From assembly GCF_004458765.1 (NCBI RefSeq), contig NZ_SPJX01000187.1, forward strand, positions 1-64,000: 64,000 nucleotides of DNA. The letters run 5' to 3'. The position numbers and the translations under genes are program-made. The notes beneath the pieces were generated by a model. The model made no database searches. It had not been told where the DNA came from and saw only the letters and a list, made by a program, of their open reading frames with translations. Each line of letters begins with the position of its first letter. Within the stretch, counting starts at the first letter, position 1. Below, piece after piece: positions 8,328-20,093 of the stretch. This DNA comes from Microvirga pakistanensis (GTDB lineage: Bacteria > Pseudomonadota > Alphaproteobacteria > Rhizobiales > Beijerinckiaceae).

Positions 8328-9269
8328 ATGACGAGCGAACCCGCGCACATGAATCCTGCGCGCTCCTTCCAGGGCCTGATCCTCACGCTCCAGCGCTATT
8401 GGGCCGAGCAGGGCTGCGTCATCCTCCAGCCCTACGACATGGAAATGGGCGCAGGCACCTTCCACCCGGCCACGACCTTGCGGGCGCTGGGCCCGAAGCC
8501 CTGGCGCGCCGCCTATGTGCAGCCCTCCCGCCGCCCGAAGGACGGGCGCTATGGCGAGAACCCCAACCGCCTTCAGCATTACTACCAGTTCCAGGTGATC
8601 CTGAAGCCGAACCCGCCGAACCTGCAGGAGCTCTATCTCGGCTCCCTCGAAGCCATCGGCATCGACACGGCCGTCCATGACATCCGCTTCGTCGAGGACG
8701 ACTGGGAGAGCCCGACGCTGGGCGCCTGGGGCCTGGGCTGGGAATGCTGGTGCGACGGCATGGAGGTCTCGCAGTTCACCTATTTCCAGCAGGTCGCGGG
8801 CTTCGAGTGCGCGCCGGTCGCGGGCGAGCTGACCTACGGCCTGGAGCGGCTCGCCATGTATCTCCAGGGCGTGGAGTCGATCTACGATCTCAACTTCAAC
8901 GGCCAGGACGGCGACCGGAAGGTCACCTATGCGCAAGTGTTCCTGCAGGCCGAGCAGGAATATTCGCGCCACAATTTCGAGGTCGCCGACACCGAGATGC
9001 TGTTCCGGCACTTCCGCGACGCGGAAGCCGCCTGCCGCAAGTATCTGGAAGCCGGCGAGCCGAAGGACGGCTCCAACGACAGCCGCCATCTCATGGCGCT
9101 TCCGGCCTATGACCAGTGCATCAAGGCCAGCCACATGTTCAATCTGCTTGATGCGCGCGGCGTGATCTCGGTTACCGAGCGCCAGAGCTACATCCTGCGC
9201 GTGCGGGAACTGGCGAAAGCCTGCGGCGCGGCATGGCTGAAGACCGAGGGCGGAGGCGTGGCTGCCTGA
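8328..9269 (+). CDS. glyQ: Glycyl-tRNA synthetase alpha subunit
   Basis: The catalytic subunit of the tetrameric bacterial glycyl-tRNA synthetase, 313 residues. Typical segments are [60 protein letters not shown]-like [20 protein letters not shown] and [15 protein letters not shown]. The start at 8328 has Met-Thr-Ser before the conserved core; an ATG at 8349 would also serve. It is followed after 47 bp by glyS. Confidence 0.97.
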   Translation: MTSEPAHMNPARSFQGLILTLQRYWAEQGCVILQPYDMEMGAGTFHPATTLRALGPKPWRAAYVQPSRRPKDGRYGENPNRLQHYYQFQVILKPNPPNLQELYLGSLEAIGIDTAVHDIRFVEDDWESPTLGAWGLGWECWCDGMEVSQFTYFQQVAGFECAPVAGELTYGLERLAMYLQGVESIYDLNFNGQDGDRKVTYAQVFLQAEQEYSRHNFEVADTEMLFRHFRDAEAACRKYLEAGEPKDGSNDSRHLMALPAYDQCIKASHMFNLLDARGVISVTERQSYILRVRELAKACGAAWLKTEGGGVAA

Positions 9270-9316
9270 CGCCACGCACTCACCCGTTCCCTCAACCCTC
9301 AGGTTTCCAATCTCCC

Positions 9317-11464
9317 ATGCCCGATCTTCTCCTTGAACTCTTTTCCGAAGAAATCCCCGCCCGCATGCAGCGCCGCGCGGCGGAGGACCTGAAGAAACTT
9401 GTGACCGATGCGCTGGTGGAGCGCGGCTTCCTCTACGAGGGCGCGCAGGCCTTCTCGACGCCGCGCCGCCTCGCGCTCACCATCATGGGCCTGCCCGTGA
9501 AGGGCCAGGACGTGCGCGAGGAGCGCAAAGGCCCGCGCGTCGGCTCGCCCGACGCGGCGATCCAGGGCTTCCTGAAAGGGGCGGGGCTCACCTCCCTCGA
9601 CCAGGCGAGGATCGAGAGCGACCCGAAGAAAGGCGAGTTCTACGTCGCCATCATCGAGAAACCCGGCCGCGCCACCACGGCCGTGCTGGCCGAGATCCTG
9701 CCGCAGATCGTCAAGACCTTCCCCTGGCCGAAATCCATGCGCTGGGGCGCGGCATCCGCGGAGGCCGGATCCTTGCGCTGGGTGCGTCCGCTCCAGTCGA
9801 TCCTGTGCACCTTCGGCCCCGAGACCGAGGATCCGGAGATCGTTCGCTTCGAGGTCGACGGCATCGTCTCCGGCGACGTCACTTACGGTCACCGCTTCCT
9901 CGCGCCGGATGCGATCCGCGTGAAGCGCTTCGACGATTACGCGCCGGCGCTCGAGCGCGCGAAGGTCGTGCTCGATGCGGATCGCCGCAAGGACATGATC
10001 CTGCACGACGCGAAGGACCTCGCCTTCGCGCAGGGCCTCGAGCTCGTCGAGGACGAGGGCCTGCTGGAAGAGGTCGCCGGGCTGGTCGAATGGCCCGTGG
10101 TGCTCATGGGCTCCTTCGACGAAGCCTTCTTAGGAATTCCGCCGGAGGTGATCCGCACCACCATCCGGGCGAACCAGAAATGCTTCGTGCTGCGTGACCC
10201 GAACACCGGCAAGCTCGCCAACAAGTTCCTGCTCACCTCCAACCTCATCGCCAGTGACGGCGGCAAGACGATCGTGGGCGGCAACGAGCGCGTGGTGCGC
10301 GCCCGGCTCTCCGACGCCAAGTTCTTCTGGGAGACGGACCAGAAGGTGAAGCTGGAGGACCGGCTCGAGAAGCTGAAGACCATCGTGTTCCACGAGAAGC
10401 TCGGCACGCAATACGAGCGCGTGGAGCGCATCGCCGCGCTCGCCAAAGAACTGGCTCCCGTCGTCGGCGCCGACCCAGCGCTTGCCGAGCGCGCCGCGCG
10501 CCTCGCCAAGGCCGACCTCGTCACCGAGATGGTCGGCGAGTTCCCCGAGCTGCAGGGCCTCATGGGGCGTTATTACGCGACGCTGCAGGGCGAGCACCCG
10601 TCCGTCGCCGCCGCCGTCGAGGAGCACTACAAGCCCCTCGGCCCCTCCGACCGCGTGCCGACCGATCCGGTGTCGGTGGCCGTCGCGCTCGCCGACAAGA
10701 TCGACACCCTCGTGGGCTTCTGGGCCATCGATGAGAAGCCGACCGGGTCGAAGGATCCCTTCGCCCTGCGCCGTGCGGCGTTGGGTGTGATTAGGCTGCT
10801 GCTTGTTGGTGAGAAGCGAATCAATCTCCGGCGCTATGTATCGATTGCCTTGAACCCGTATAGATCTGCTTCGGCTGTTCCAGCCGATACGAGCATGACT
10901 GGCATTTCACAGCGTGAGGACGCGTTCTTCGAAGACCTCCTCTCGTTCTTCGCCGACCGCCTGAAGGTCTATCTCCGCGACCAGGGCGCGCGGCATGATC
11001 TCATCGACGCGGTATTCGCCCTCGAAGGCCAGGACGACCTGCTCATGATCGTTCGTCGGGTGGAGGCGCTCGGCCGTTTCCTCGACACGGAGGACGGGGC
11101 GAATCTTCTCGCCGGCTACCGACGCGCGGCCAACATCCTGCGCATCGAGGAGAAGAAGGACGGGCGCACCTACGACGAGGCTCCCGATCTCCACATCGTG
11201 AACGACCACGGCCAGATCGAGGAGAAGGCGCTCGCGGTCGCTCTCCACGGCGCGAAGGACGAGGCGCGGAACGCCGTCGCGGCGGAGGATTTCGAGGGCG
11301 CGATGCGGGCTTTGTCGCGGCTGCGCCAGCCGGTGGACGCGTTTTTCGACAAGGTGACGGTGAATGCCGAGGATCCGGCGCTTCGGGCGAACCGCCTGCG
11401 TCTCCTCAACAGCCTCCGCGAGGCGACCCGCACGGTGGCCGACTTCTCCCGAATCGAAGGGTAG
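9317..11464 (+). CDS. glyS: Glycyl-tRNA synthetase beta subunit
   Basis: A protein of 715 residues that partners GlyQ in charging tRNA-Gly. It starts [18 protein letters not shown], the family N-terminus, which fixes the start at 9317. Core segments include [41 protein letters not shown] and [15 protein letters not shown]; a C-terminal anticodon-binding (DALR-like) region ends in [23 protein letters not shown]. About residues 492-535 (10790-10920) are encoded by clearly less GC-rich DNA than the rest, see findings. Confidence 0.96.
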   Translation: MPDLLLELFSEEIPARMQRRAAEDLKKLVTDALVERGFLYEGAQAFSTPRRLALTIMGLPVKGQDVREERKGPRVGSPDAAIQGFLKGAGLTSLDQARIESDPKKGEFYVAIIEKPGRATTAVLAEILPQIVKTFPWPKSMRWGAASAEAGSLRWVRPLQSILCTFGPETEDPEIVRFEVDGIVSGDVTYGHRFLAPDAIRVKRFDDYAPALERAKVVLDADRRKDMILHDAKDLAFAQGLELVEDEGLLEEVAGLVEWPVVLMGSFDEAFLGIPPEVIRTTIRANQKCFVLRDPNTGKLANKFLLTSNLIASDGGKTIVGGNERVVRARLSDAKFFWETDQKVKLEDRLEKLKTIVFHEKLGTQYERVERIAALAKELAPVVGADPALAERAARLAKADLVTEMVGEFPELQGLMGRYYATLQGEHPSVAAAVEEHYKPLGPSDRVPTDPVSVAVALADKIDTLVGFWAIDEKPTGSKDPFALRRAALGVIRLLLVGEKRINLRRYVSIALNPYRSASAVPADTSMTGISQREDAFFEDLLSFFADRLKVYLRDQGARHDLIDAVFALEGQDDLLMIVRRVEALGRFLDTEDGANLLAGYRRAANILRIEEKKDGRTYDEAPDLHIVNDHGQIEEKALAVALHGAKDEARNAVAAEDFEGAMRALSRLRQPVDAFFDKVTVNAEDPALRANRLRLLNSLREATRTVADFSRIEG

Positions 11465-11561
11465 ATCGGTTAATTCCCGTTAAGGTGTTGCAGGAGGGGC
11501 ACAGCCAAAGGCCCCTCTTGGCCCTAGGTAGGCGGCAACACATATCGGGTAGACCTGAGCC

Positions 11562-12212
11562 ATGATCCGACGCCTGCTTCTCGGCGCTCTGCTGAGCGCT
11601 TCCCTCGCCGCCTGCCAGACCACCCAGCAGGCCTCCGCGCCTGCTGAAGCGCCGGCGGACGAATACGCCGCCTGGTACATCGGCTCCATGCCCGACAAGC
11701 CGTTCGACGTGCCGCTGGTCGACCGCCGCCGGATGGACGCGAAATACGCGAAGCAGACCGTGAATTACGACGGCCCCGAGAAGCCCGGCTCCATCGTGGT
11801 CGATATCGACGAGCGCATGCTCTACCTCGTCCAGCCCGACCGGAAGGCGATTCGCTACGGCGTCGGCGTGGGCAAGCAGGGCTTCTCCTGGAGGGGCGTC
11901 GCCTCCGTCGGCCGCAAGGGCGTGTGGCCCGCCTGGTCGCCCACCAAGACCATGCGGAGCATCAAGCCCGATCTGCCCAGCCATCTCCAGGCCGGCCTCG
12001 ACAACCCCCTCGGCGCGCGCGCCCTCTATCTCTACCAGGACGGCCGGGACATCCTCTTCCGCATCCACGGCACCAACGAGCCCTGGAGCATCGGCGAGCA
12101 GGTCTCCTCCGGCTGCGTGCGCATGCTCAACGAGGATGTGGTGGACCTCTACGAGCGGGTTCCCGTCGGCACGACGGTCTACGTGAAGCGCAACGGGCGC
12201 TACCGGGTGTGA
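11562..12212 (+). CDS. L,D-transpeptidase lipoprotein (YkuD domain), copy 1
   Basis: A 216-residue lipoprotein: signal peptide with lipobox SLAAC (Cys18), a short Ala/Pro linker, then a YkuD domain. The catalytic signature is HGTNEPWSIGEQVSSGCVRM, with the nucleophilic Cys in SSGCVRM and the His in IHGTNE. Such enzymes make 3-3 peptidoglycan cross-links or attach proteins to peptidoglycan. A second copy lies at 59.6 kb with the same IVVDxxxxxLYLVQxxRKAIRYGV and NPLGARALYLY segments. Confidence 0.92.
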   Translation: MIRRLLLGALLSASLAACQTTQQASAPAEAPADEYAAWYIGSMPDKPFDVPLVDRRRMDAKYAKQTVNYDGPEKPGSIVVDIDERMLYLVQPDRKAIRYGVGVGKQGFSWRGVASVGRKGVWPAWSPTKTMRSIKPDLPSHLQAGLDNPLGARALYLYQDGRDILFRIHGTNEPWSIGEQVSSGCVRMLNEDVVDLYERVPVGTTVYVKRNGRYRV

Positions 12213-12234
12213 TCCGACGAACCTGAAGGCACCG

Positions 12235-12264
12235 CGGCCGGGCATGTCCCGGCCGTTTTGTTTT
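12235..12264 (+). terminator. Rho-independent terminator after the L,D-transpeptidase gene
   Basis: A perfect 8-bp stem, CGGCCGGG with CCCGGCCG, around CATGT, followed by TTTTGTTTT. Confidence 0.88.
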
Positions 12265-12322
12265 CGGGACGGATGCCCCCCGAGCGACACCCCTTCCGCG
12301 CATCGATTATGCAACAAAGGAA

Positions 12323-12404
12323 CCTTGGCTGTTCAGCTTGCGTTTGGGCTCTACATGCTTCAAGCCAGCATCGGCGCTGCAGCAGGGCGTTTCACGAGCC
12401 AAGG
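12323..12404 (+). promoter_or_regulatory. Leader stem overlapping the ppdK ribosome site
   Basis: CCTTGGCT (12323-12330) is perfectly complementary to AGCCAAGG (12397-12404). The 3' arm runs into the AAGGGG ribosome site 8 nt before the ppdK ATG. The 66-nt loop is itself rich in possible pairing. If both arms are transcribed, the stem would mask the start; this is a prediction from sequence only. Confidence 0.35.
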
Positions 12405-12413
12405 GGTTAAGCG

Positions 12414-15092
<2,679 letters not shown>

Positions 15093-15097
15093 AGACG

Positions 15098-15370
15098 ATG
15101 GCCCTCTCGCGCGGACGGTTGCTCTACATCGGCGCGGTGCTGGTCTCCGGCATCGTGATCGGCTTCATCGCGGCACGGAACCCTGCGTTGCAGCAGATGG
15201 CCGTGCCGCCCGCCGCGTGGCCGTTCGCCGTCTCGCTGGTCATCGATCTCGTCATCGGCCAGATGGCGGCGCAGGGCAGGGCGGAGCCGCTCACCATGGG
15301 TGACCGCTTCGTCGCCGTGCTCGGCGCAGGCCTCATCGTCACGGCGATGGTGGCCTACGCAGCCCAATAA
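15098..15370 (+). CDS. Small membrane protein downstream of ppdK
   Basis: Ninety residues with three likely membrane segments: LLYIGAVLVSGIVIGFIAA, AWPFAVSLVIDLVIGQMAA and FVAVLGAGLIVTAMVAYAA. A Gly-Arg-rich start (MALSRGR) precedes the first. The ATG at 15098 follows the ppdK stop closely; a GTG at 15089 overlaps that stop. No family recognised. Co-transcription with ppdK is likely from the spacing. Confidence 0.7.
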   Translation: MALSRGRLLYIGAVLVSGIVIGFIAARNPALQQMAVPPAAWPFAVSLVIDLVIGQMAAQGRAEPLTMGDRFVAVLGAGLIVTAMVAYAAQ

Positions 15371-15387
15371 GAAAGAGGAGGGGGAAC

Positions 15388-15735
15388 ATGGCTCTTCACA
15401 AAGGCTCATGCCATTGCGGCAAGGTCGCATTCGAAGTCGAAGCGGATCTCCGGCAGGTCATCGAATGCAACTGCTCCATCTGTCGCAAGAAGGGCTACTG
15501 GCTCGCTTTTGCGCCGCGTGAGGCGCTGACGGTGAGCGGCGAGGAGAACCTCTCCACCTACACGTTCAACACGCATACGATCCGGCACCGCTTCTGCGCC
15601 CATTGCGGCGCTGCCCCTTTCGGCGAGGGCAGCCAGCCGACGGGAGAGGCCATGGCCGCCATCAACGTGCGCTGCCTCGATGACATCGACCTATCGGAGA
15701 TCAAGCCTGCGCCCTTCAACGGGCGGGACCGGTAG
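15388..15735 (+). CDS. GFA-family (CENP-V/DUF636) zinc protein
   Basis: A 115-residue single-domain protein of the Gfa (glutathione-dependent formaldehyde-activating) fold. Zinc-binding cysteines are visible in GSCHCGKVAFEVE, IECNCSICRKKGY and FCAHCGAAPF. Despite the family name, most members have no proven activity on formaldehyde. It starts 17 bp after the membrane protein gene, with a GAGGGGG ribosome site. Confidence 0.88.
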   Translation: MALHKGSCHCGKVAFEVEADLRQVIECNCSICRKKGYWLAFAPREALTVSGEENLSTYTFNTHTIRHRFCAHCGAAPFGEGSQPTGEAMAAINVRCLDDIDLSEIKPAPFNGRDR

Positions 15736-15771
15736 GGCCGAACGTTTCATCCGCAAGGCGCCGAAACACGA

Positions 15772-15802
15772 CGTCATGCCCGCGACACGTGCGGGCATGA
15801 CG
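15772..15802. repeat. Dispersed palindromic element, family A (half copy)
   Basis: CGTCATGCCCGC and GCGGGCATGACG form a perfect 12-bp inverted repeat around GACACGT, in the gap between convergent genes. Confidence 0.7.
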
Positions 15803-15819
15803 AAGAATAGGCCGGTGCC

Positions 15820-16221
15820 TCAGGCCGCTACAGTCTCCGACCGGCGCAGCCCCATGATCTGGAGTTCCGCATACATCAGCACCACGAGGGCCTGCGCGAT
15901 CACGAAGGCATAGCCCGCGCCGGTCGGCGCAACCCAGCCACTGACGAGCAGCAGAAGGCTGTCGGCGGCCCAGAGAACGTTGCCGAGAACGACGGCCCAC
16001 ACGAGCGCCCTGTGCATCCGGTCCCGCAGGCCGAGCCAGGCGAGCAGCGCCACGTAGGGGATGAGGACCGCGCCGGCGCCGCGCAGAAGCATCTCCGGCA
16101 ATCCGAGCAGATAGCTCAAGGGGCCGGCGGCGAGCAGCATCAGAAGCCCGAACGCGCCGCTCGTGGTGGCGTCCGCCAGGAGCGCCTGTCGAAGAAGCGG
16201 GGAGGGGTGAAGCGTCGTCAT
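15820..16221 (-). CDS. Four-helix integral membrane protein
   Basis: A 133-residue hydrophobic protein with four predicted membrane segments (FGLLMLLAAGPLSYLLGL, GAGAVLIPYVALLAWLGL, ALVWAVVLGNVLWAADSLLLLV, YAFVIAQALVVLMYAELQIM). The start at 16221 has a GAGAGGAA ribosome site; an upstream in-frame start at 16311 is less likely. It is divergent from the XRE regulator gene, which may control it. Function unknown. Confidence 0.75.
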   Translation of the reverse strand: MTTLHPSPLLRQALLADATTSGAFGLLMLLAAGPLSYLLGLPEMLLRGAGAVLIPYVALLAWLGLRDRMHRALVWAVVLGNVLWAADSLLLLVSGWVAPTGAGYAFVIAQALVVLMYAELQIMGLRRSETVAA

Positions 16222-16336
16222 GGCATGTTCCTCTCGAATGTCCGGTTGATCATCCAACCGCATCGCAGGATCGCCCGGCCCGAGAACGGCGTCGATTACC
16301 TCCGAGGTCATGGAATCGGGCGCCGCGCCGCGCTAC

Positions 16337-16386
16337 AGCATCGGACGTGAAAAGCGGACTTGCACTTCTAGGATCAATCCGATGCT
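16337..16386. repeat. Dispersed palindrome, family C (imperfect copy)
   Basis: AGCATCGGA at the left faces TCCGATGCT at the right, with a less regular middle. It sits next to a perfect family C copy, in the space between the divergent membrane protein and XRE regulator genes. Confidence 0.55.
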
Positions 16387-16399
16387 TCTTCTTAAGTTG

Positions 16400-16445
16400 A
16401 GAGCATCGTGCGGAAAACCGGATCCACTTTTCCGCACGATGCTCT
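16400..16445. repeat. Dispersed palindrome, family C (perfect copy)
   Basis: Eighteen-base arms, AGAGCATCGTGCGGAAAA and TTTTCCGCACGATGCTCT, match perfectly around a 10-nt centre. The same AGCATCGTGC...CGATGCTC theme returns at 58.3 kb and 60.2 kb. Similar palindromes are abundant in Hyphomicrobiales genomes. It ends 12 bp before the XRE regulator start, so it may lie in that gene's promoter or leader. Confidence 0.75.
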
Positions 16446-16457
16446 AATGTCCCATCC

Positions 16458-17297
16458 ATGAAGCCCGCGAAGTCCACATCTCCTTCCGTTCAGCATTTCG
16501 GCGATTACCTGCGCGAATGGCGTCAGCGCCGCCGCATGAGCCAGCTCGACCTCGCGCTCGAGGCCGAGATCTCCACGCGGCATCTGAGCTTCCTCGAGAC
16601 GGGCCGCTCGCAGCCGAGCCGGGAGATGGTCCAACTCCTCGCGGAGAAGCTCGATATGCCCTTGCGCGAGCGCAACGTGATGCTCGCGGCCGCGGGCTTC
16701 GCGCCGGTCTATTCCGAGCGCTCCCTCGACGACCCGGCCATGCAGAGCATGCGCGAGGCCATCGATCTCGTGCTCAAGGGGCACGAGCCCTATCCTGCGC
16801 TCGCCGTGGACAGGCACTGGTCGCTCGTTGCCGCCAACAGCGCGCTGTTCTCGCTCGTGCAGGGCGTCGACCCGGCGCTGCTGAAGCCGCCCGTGAACGT
16901 GCTGCGCCTGAGCGTTCATCCGGCTGGCCTCGCCCGGCGCATCGTCAACTTTTCCGAGTGGCGCGATCACCTGATCGCCCGTCTCCATCACCAGGTGAAC
17001 GTGACGGGAGACGCGGTGCTCGCGAGCCTGATCGAAGAGCTGCGCGCTTATCCGATCCCCGATGCGGCGAAGCGCTCGGCCGCCCCCCGCCGGGATCACA
17101 CGGGCATCGTCGTGCCGCTGCAGCTGACGACGGAGGAGGGCGTGCTCACCTTCTTCAGCACCACGACGATCTTCGGCACGCCTGTCGACGTGACCCTGTC
17201 GGAAATCGCCATCGAGGCCTTCTTCCCGGCCGATCCGGAGACGGCCGGCGCCCTGCGGCGCATGGACGAGAAGCGGCAGGCGGCCGCAGGCGCCTGA
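16458..17297 (+). CDS. XRE-family regulator with MmyB-like ligand-binding domain
   Basis: A 279-residue DNA-binding protein. The N-terminal helix-turn-helix (about 15-75) includes LREWRQRRRMSQLDLALEAEISTRHLSFLETGRSQPSR. The rest (about 100-270) matches the MmyB-like domain found behind such HTHs: PYPALAVDRHWSLVAANSAL and LHHQVNVTGDAVLASLIEEL. These regulators often control a neighbouring metabolic or transport gene; here the divergent membrane protein gene is the obvious candidate. The ligand is unknown. Confidence 0.88.
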   Translation: MKPAKSTSPSVQHFGDYLREWRQRRRMSQLDLALEAEISTRHLSFLETGRSQPSREMVQLLAEKLDMPLRERNVMLAAAGFAPVYSERSLDDPAMQSMREAIDLVLKGHEPYPALAVDRHWSLVAANSALFSLVQGVDPALLKPPVNVLRLSVHPAGLARRIVNFSEWRDHLIARLHHQVNVTGDAVLASLIEELRAYPIPDAAKRSAAPRRDHTGIVVPLQLTTEEGVLTFFSTTTIFGTPVDVTLSEIAIEAFFPADPETAGALRRMDEKRQAAAGA

Positions 17298-17392
17298 GGC
17301 CCTGACAGGCTTCCTCTTTAACCACCCGTCAACCTTAACCCCGGATAACCATAAGCAACGGAAGTTTTTTGTCCGATGCTTCCCGGGATTGA

Positions 17393-18634
17393 GTGGGTGT
17401 TCGCGTGCGTCTTCGGAATCGTCGCTCTCGGGTGAAATGGATCTGCGCCACGACGGCGCCCTGGGCGCTTGCGACCGGCCTGCTGATCTCGTTCACCGCC
17501 TCGGCCAGCAACGACCCTCAGACGGGCGTGAGTTTCGCCGCCCGCGGCGCGCTGGCGCGCCTGACCCAGACCGATCTCGTGCCACCCATCACCACGTCGA
17601 TCGCAGGCGGGCGGCTCGATCTCGAGCGGGATGTCCTGCGCTTCGTGCCCCGTTACGACCTGCCCGACGACTTGGCGAGCACCGTGCCGCCCAAGAGCGA
17701 CCGCAAGGCGGGGGCAGGCCCCGATCCGGTGGTCGAGCGGTCGGGGAAGGGCGATCCCCTGGTCGCGCCGCATGTGACCCTCTCTCTGCGGGCGAGCCAG
17801 CTGCGCCCCGACCTCGCGCAGGCGGGCGGTTCGCGCCTCCTGTTCAGGCAGGACGAGCGGCTGCTGCCGCCCACCGTCCTCATGGAGGGCGAGCTGGAGG
17901 AGCCCGAGATGGGGCAGGGCTTCGAGCCTTGGGAGGCGCCGGAATTCACCACCACGCGCCAGTCGGTCTCCGTGCAGTCTCCCGCCGCCGCCGCGGCGGG
18001 TTCGACCGGCGCCGCGGCAAGCCTCACCACGCCGATGGTCAAGCGCGCCGTCACCCTGTCCTCGACGACCCCGGCTCCGATGGAGGCGACGCCCATCGAG
18101 ATCGCCGCCGCGCCCGTCTCGCTGCAATCGCCGCGCCTCGACCGGGGCGGCTACGGCACGAGCCTCGTGCCGAAAACGGATGATTCGGCGGCGCCGCGCT
18201 ACGCTGATCTGATCGATCCCGACAACATGAGCAAGGAACAGCGCTGCCTGGCGGAAGCGGTCTATTTCGAGGCGCGCAGCGAGCCCGAGGAAGGCCAGGC
18301 GGCGGTCGCGCAGGTGGTGCTGAACCGCGTGAAGAGCGGCCTCTATCCATCGTCGATCTGCGGCGTCGTCTATCAGAACCGCCACCGCCACCTGGCGTGC
18401 CAGTTCACCTTCGCCTGCGAGGGCAAGGCCCTGCGCGTCAGCGATTCCGCCTCCTGGGAGCGGGCGAAGCGCGTCGCCAGCGCCGTCCTGGAGGGCAAGA
18501 CCTATCTCGCCGACGTGGGCGGCGCCACGCACTACCACGCCAATTACGTGCGTCCCTCCTGGGCGCGCCGCCTCAAGAAGATGGACGTGATCGGCCGGCA
18601 CATCTTCTACAAGCTCAAGCCGGGGCAGACGTGA
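17393..18634 (+). CDS. SleB-type cell wall hydrolase (Hydrolase_2 domain)
   Basis: A 413-residue exported protein. A membrane or signal segment (WALATGLLISFTASAS) lies at about 24-39, then a long low-complexity linker rich in Ala, Pro, Ser and Thr. The C-terminal domain (about 278-410) has the SleB hydrolase pattern: CLAEAVYFEARSEPEEGQAAVAQVVLNRV, YPSSICGVVYQ, CQFTFACEG and GATHYHANYVRPSWA. It is probably a peptidoglycan amidase or lytic enzyme acting in the periplasm. The start is GTG at 17393. Confidence 0.9.
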   Translation: MGVRVRLRNRRSRVKWICATTAPWALATGLLISFTASASNDPQTGVSFAARGALARLTQTDLVPPITTSIAGGRLDLERDVLRFVPRYDLPDDLASTVPPKSDRKAGAGPDPVVERSGKGDPLVAPHVTLSLRASQLRPDLAQAGGSRLLFRQDERLLPPTVLMEGELEEPEMGQGFEPWEAPEFTTTRQSVSVQSPAAAAAGSTGAAASLTTPMVKRAVTLSSTTPAPMEATPIEIAAAPVSLQSPRLDRGGYGTSLVPKTDDSAAPRYADLIDPDNMSKEQRCLAEAVYFEARSEPEEGQAAVAQVVLNRVKSGLYPSSICGVVYQNRHRHLACQFTFACEGKALRVSDSASWERAKRVASAVLEGKTYLADVGGATHYHANYVRPSWARRLKKMDVIGRHIFYKLKPGQT

Positions 18635-18641
18635 GCAAGGG

Positions 18642-18662
18642 GGCAGCCTCCGGCAGGCTGCC
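18642..18662 (+). other. Hairpin after the SleB-type gene
   Basis: GGCAGCCT and AGGCTGCC pair perfectly around CCGGC, 7 bp after the stop. There is no T-run, so intrinsic termination is doubtful. Confidence 0.4.
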
Positions 18663-18767
18663 ATCCATCACACTTCATCATACCAAAGCCCATAAACTTT
18701 CAATATTGCTGATGCTCTGCTTCGGATAACATCCGCCCTCCGATTTGCCGCCTCGAGGGCCGTGCCC

Positions 18768-20006
18768 ATGTCCGCACCTTCCGCTCAATCCCGCGTCTCC
18801 CCGGAAATGATCGTTCTCGCCGGCTGCCTGATCGCGCTGATCAGCTTCGGCCCCCGCGCCTCGGTGGGTCTGTTCCAGATTCCGATGACGACGGAGTTCG
18901 GCTGGGGACGCGACACGTTCAGCCTGGCCATCGCCTTGCAGAACCTCCTCTGGGGCGTCGGACAGCCCTTCGCGGGCGCGGTGGCGGACCGTTTCGGAGC
19001 CTTCCGGGTCCTCTGCCTCGGCGCCGTGCTCTACGCGCTCGGTCTCGTGCTGATGGCCTATGCGGCGACTCCCGGCATTCTGCACCTCAGCGCGGGCGTG
19101 CTCGTCGGCTTCGGCCTCTCGGGCTGCTCGTTCAATCTCGTGCTCGGCGCCTTCGGCAAGCTCCTGCCCGAGCAATGGCGGCCCATGGCCTTCGGCGCGG
19201 GGACGGCGGCCGGCTCCTTCGGCCAGTTCCTCTTCCCGCCCATCGGCAATGCGCTGATCGACTCCTTCGGCTGGCATCAGGCCCTCATCATCTTCGCGGG
19301 CTCCGTGCTGATCGTGATGCCCCTGGCGCTGGCGCTCGCGACCCGTCCGGGTGCGGCGACGCAGGCCAGCGCCGCCAACGTGCCGAATCAATCCATCCGG
19401 CAGGCGCTGACGGAGGCCTTCCAGCATCGGTCCTACGTGCTCCTGGTGCTCGGCTTCTTCACTTGCGGGTTCCAGCTCGCCTTCATCACCGCGCATCTGC
19501 CCGCCTACCTGAAGGACGCGGGCCTCTCGGCCTCGGTCGGCGGCTGGACGCTCGCCGTGATCGGCCTCGCCAACGCCTTTGGGTCGCTCGGCTCGGGCTG
19601 GCTCTCCACCCGCATGTCGAAGCGCTGGCTCTTGGCCTGGATCTATTTCGGGCGCTCGCTGGCGATCGCCGCCTTCGTGCTGCTGCCGGCTTCGCCCGCG
19701 AGCTCGATCGTCTTCGGCATCTCCATCGGCCTCCTGTGGCTCTCCACGGTGCCGCCCACGTCGTCTCTCGTGATGCTGATGTTCGGCACGCGCTACATGG
19801 CCATGCTCTTCGGCTTCGCCTTCTTCTCGCACCAGGTGGGCGGTTTCCTCGGGGTGTGGCTCGGCGGCGAGCTGTACGAGATCTACGGCAACTACACCCT
19901 CGTGTGGTGGCTCTCGATCGCGCTCGGCATCGCATCGGCCCTGATCAACCTGCCGATCAAGGAGCGCCCGGTGGAGCGTGGCCCGGCGCTGCAGCCCGCC
20001 GAGTAG
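18768..20006 (+). CDS. Major facilitator superfamily transporter
   Basis: A 412-residue protein with about twelve membrane helices and a loop of the MFS type after helix 2 (AGAVADRFGAFRVL). Other helices include VLLVLGFFTCGFQLAFITAHLPAYL, and FGTRYMAMLFGFAFFSHQVGGFLGVWLGG near the end, which resembles the OFA/monocarboxylate branch. The substrate cannot be read from sequence. I chose the ATG at 18768 because GAGGG lies 8 nt before it; a GTG at 18762 is too close to that site. Confidence 0.88.
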   Translation: MSAPSAQSRVSPEMIVLAGCLIALISFGPRASVGLFQIPMTTEFGWGRDTFSLAIALQNLLWGVGQPFAGAVADRFGAFRVLCLGAVLYALGLVLMAYAATPGILHLSAGVLVGFGLSGCSFNLVLGAFGKLLPEQWRPMAFGAGTAAGSFGQFLFPPIGNALIDSFGWHQALIIFAGSVLIVMPLALALATRPGAATQASAANVPNQSIRQALTEAFQHRSYVLLVLGFFTCGFQLAFITAHLPAYLKDAGLSASVGGWTLAVIGLANAFGSLGSGWLSTRMSKRWLLAWIYFGRSLAIAAFVLLPASPASSIVFGISIGLLWLSTVPPTSSLVMLMFGTRYMAMLFGFAFFSHQVGGFLGVWLGGELYEIYGNYTLVWWLSIALGIASALINLPIKERPVERGPALQPAE

Positions 20007-20093
20007 GGCTTTTCTCGTCCGAAGGGATGAGGCCCATGCGCTTGCCCTGATCGCTCCCCGCGCCAACAATCGGCGCGAGGAGGATGAATCGAC

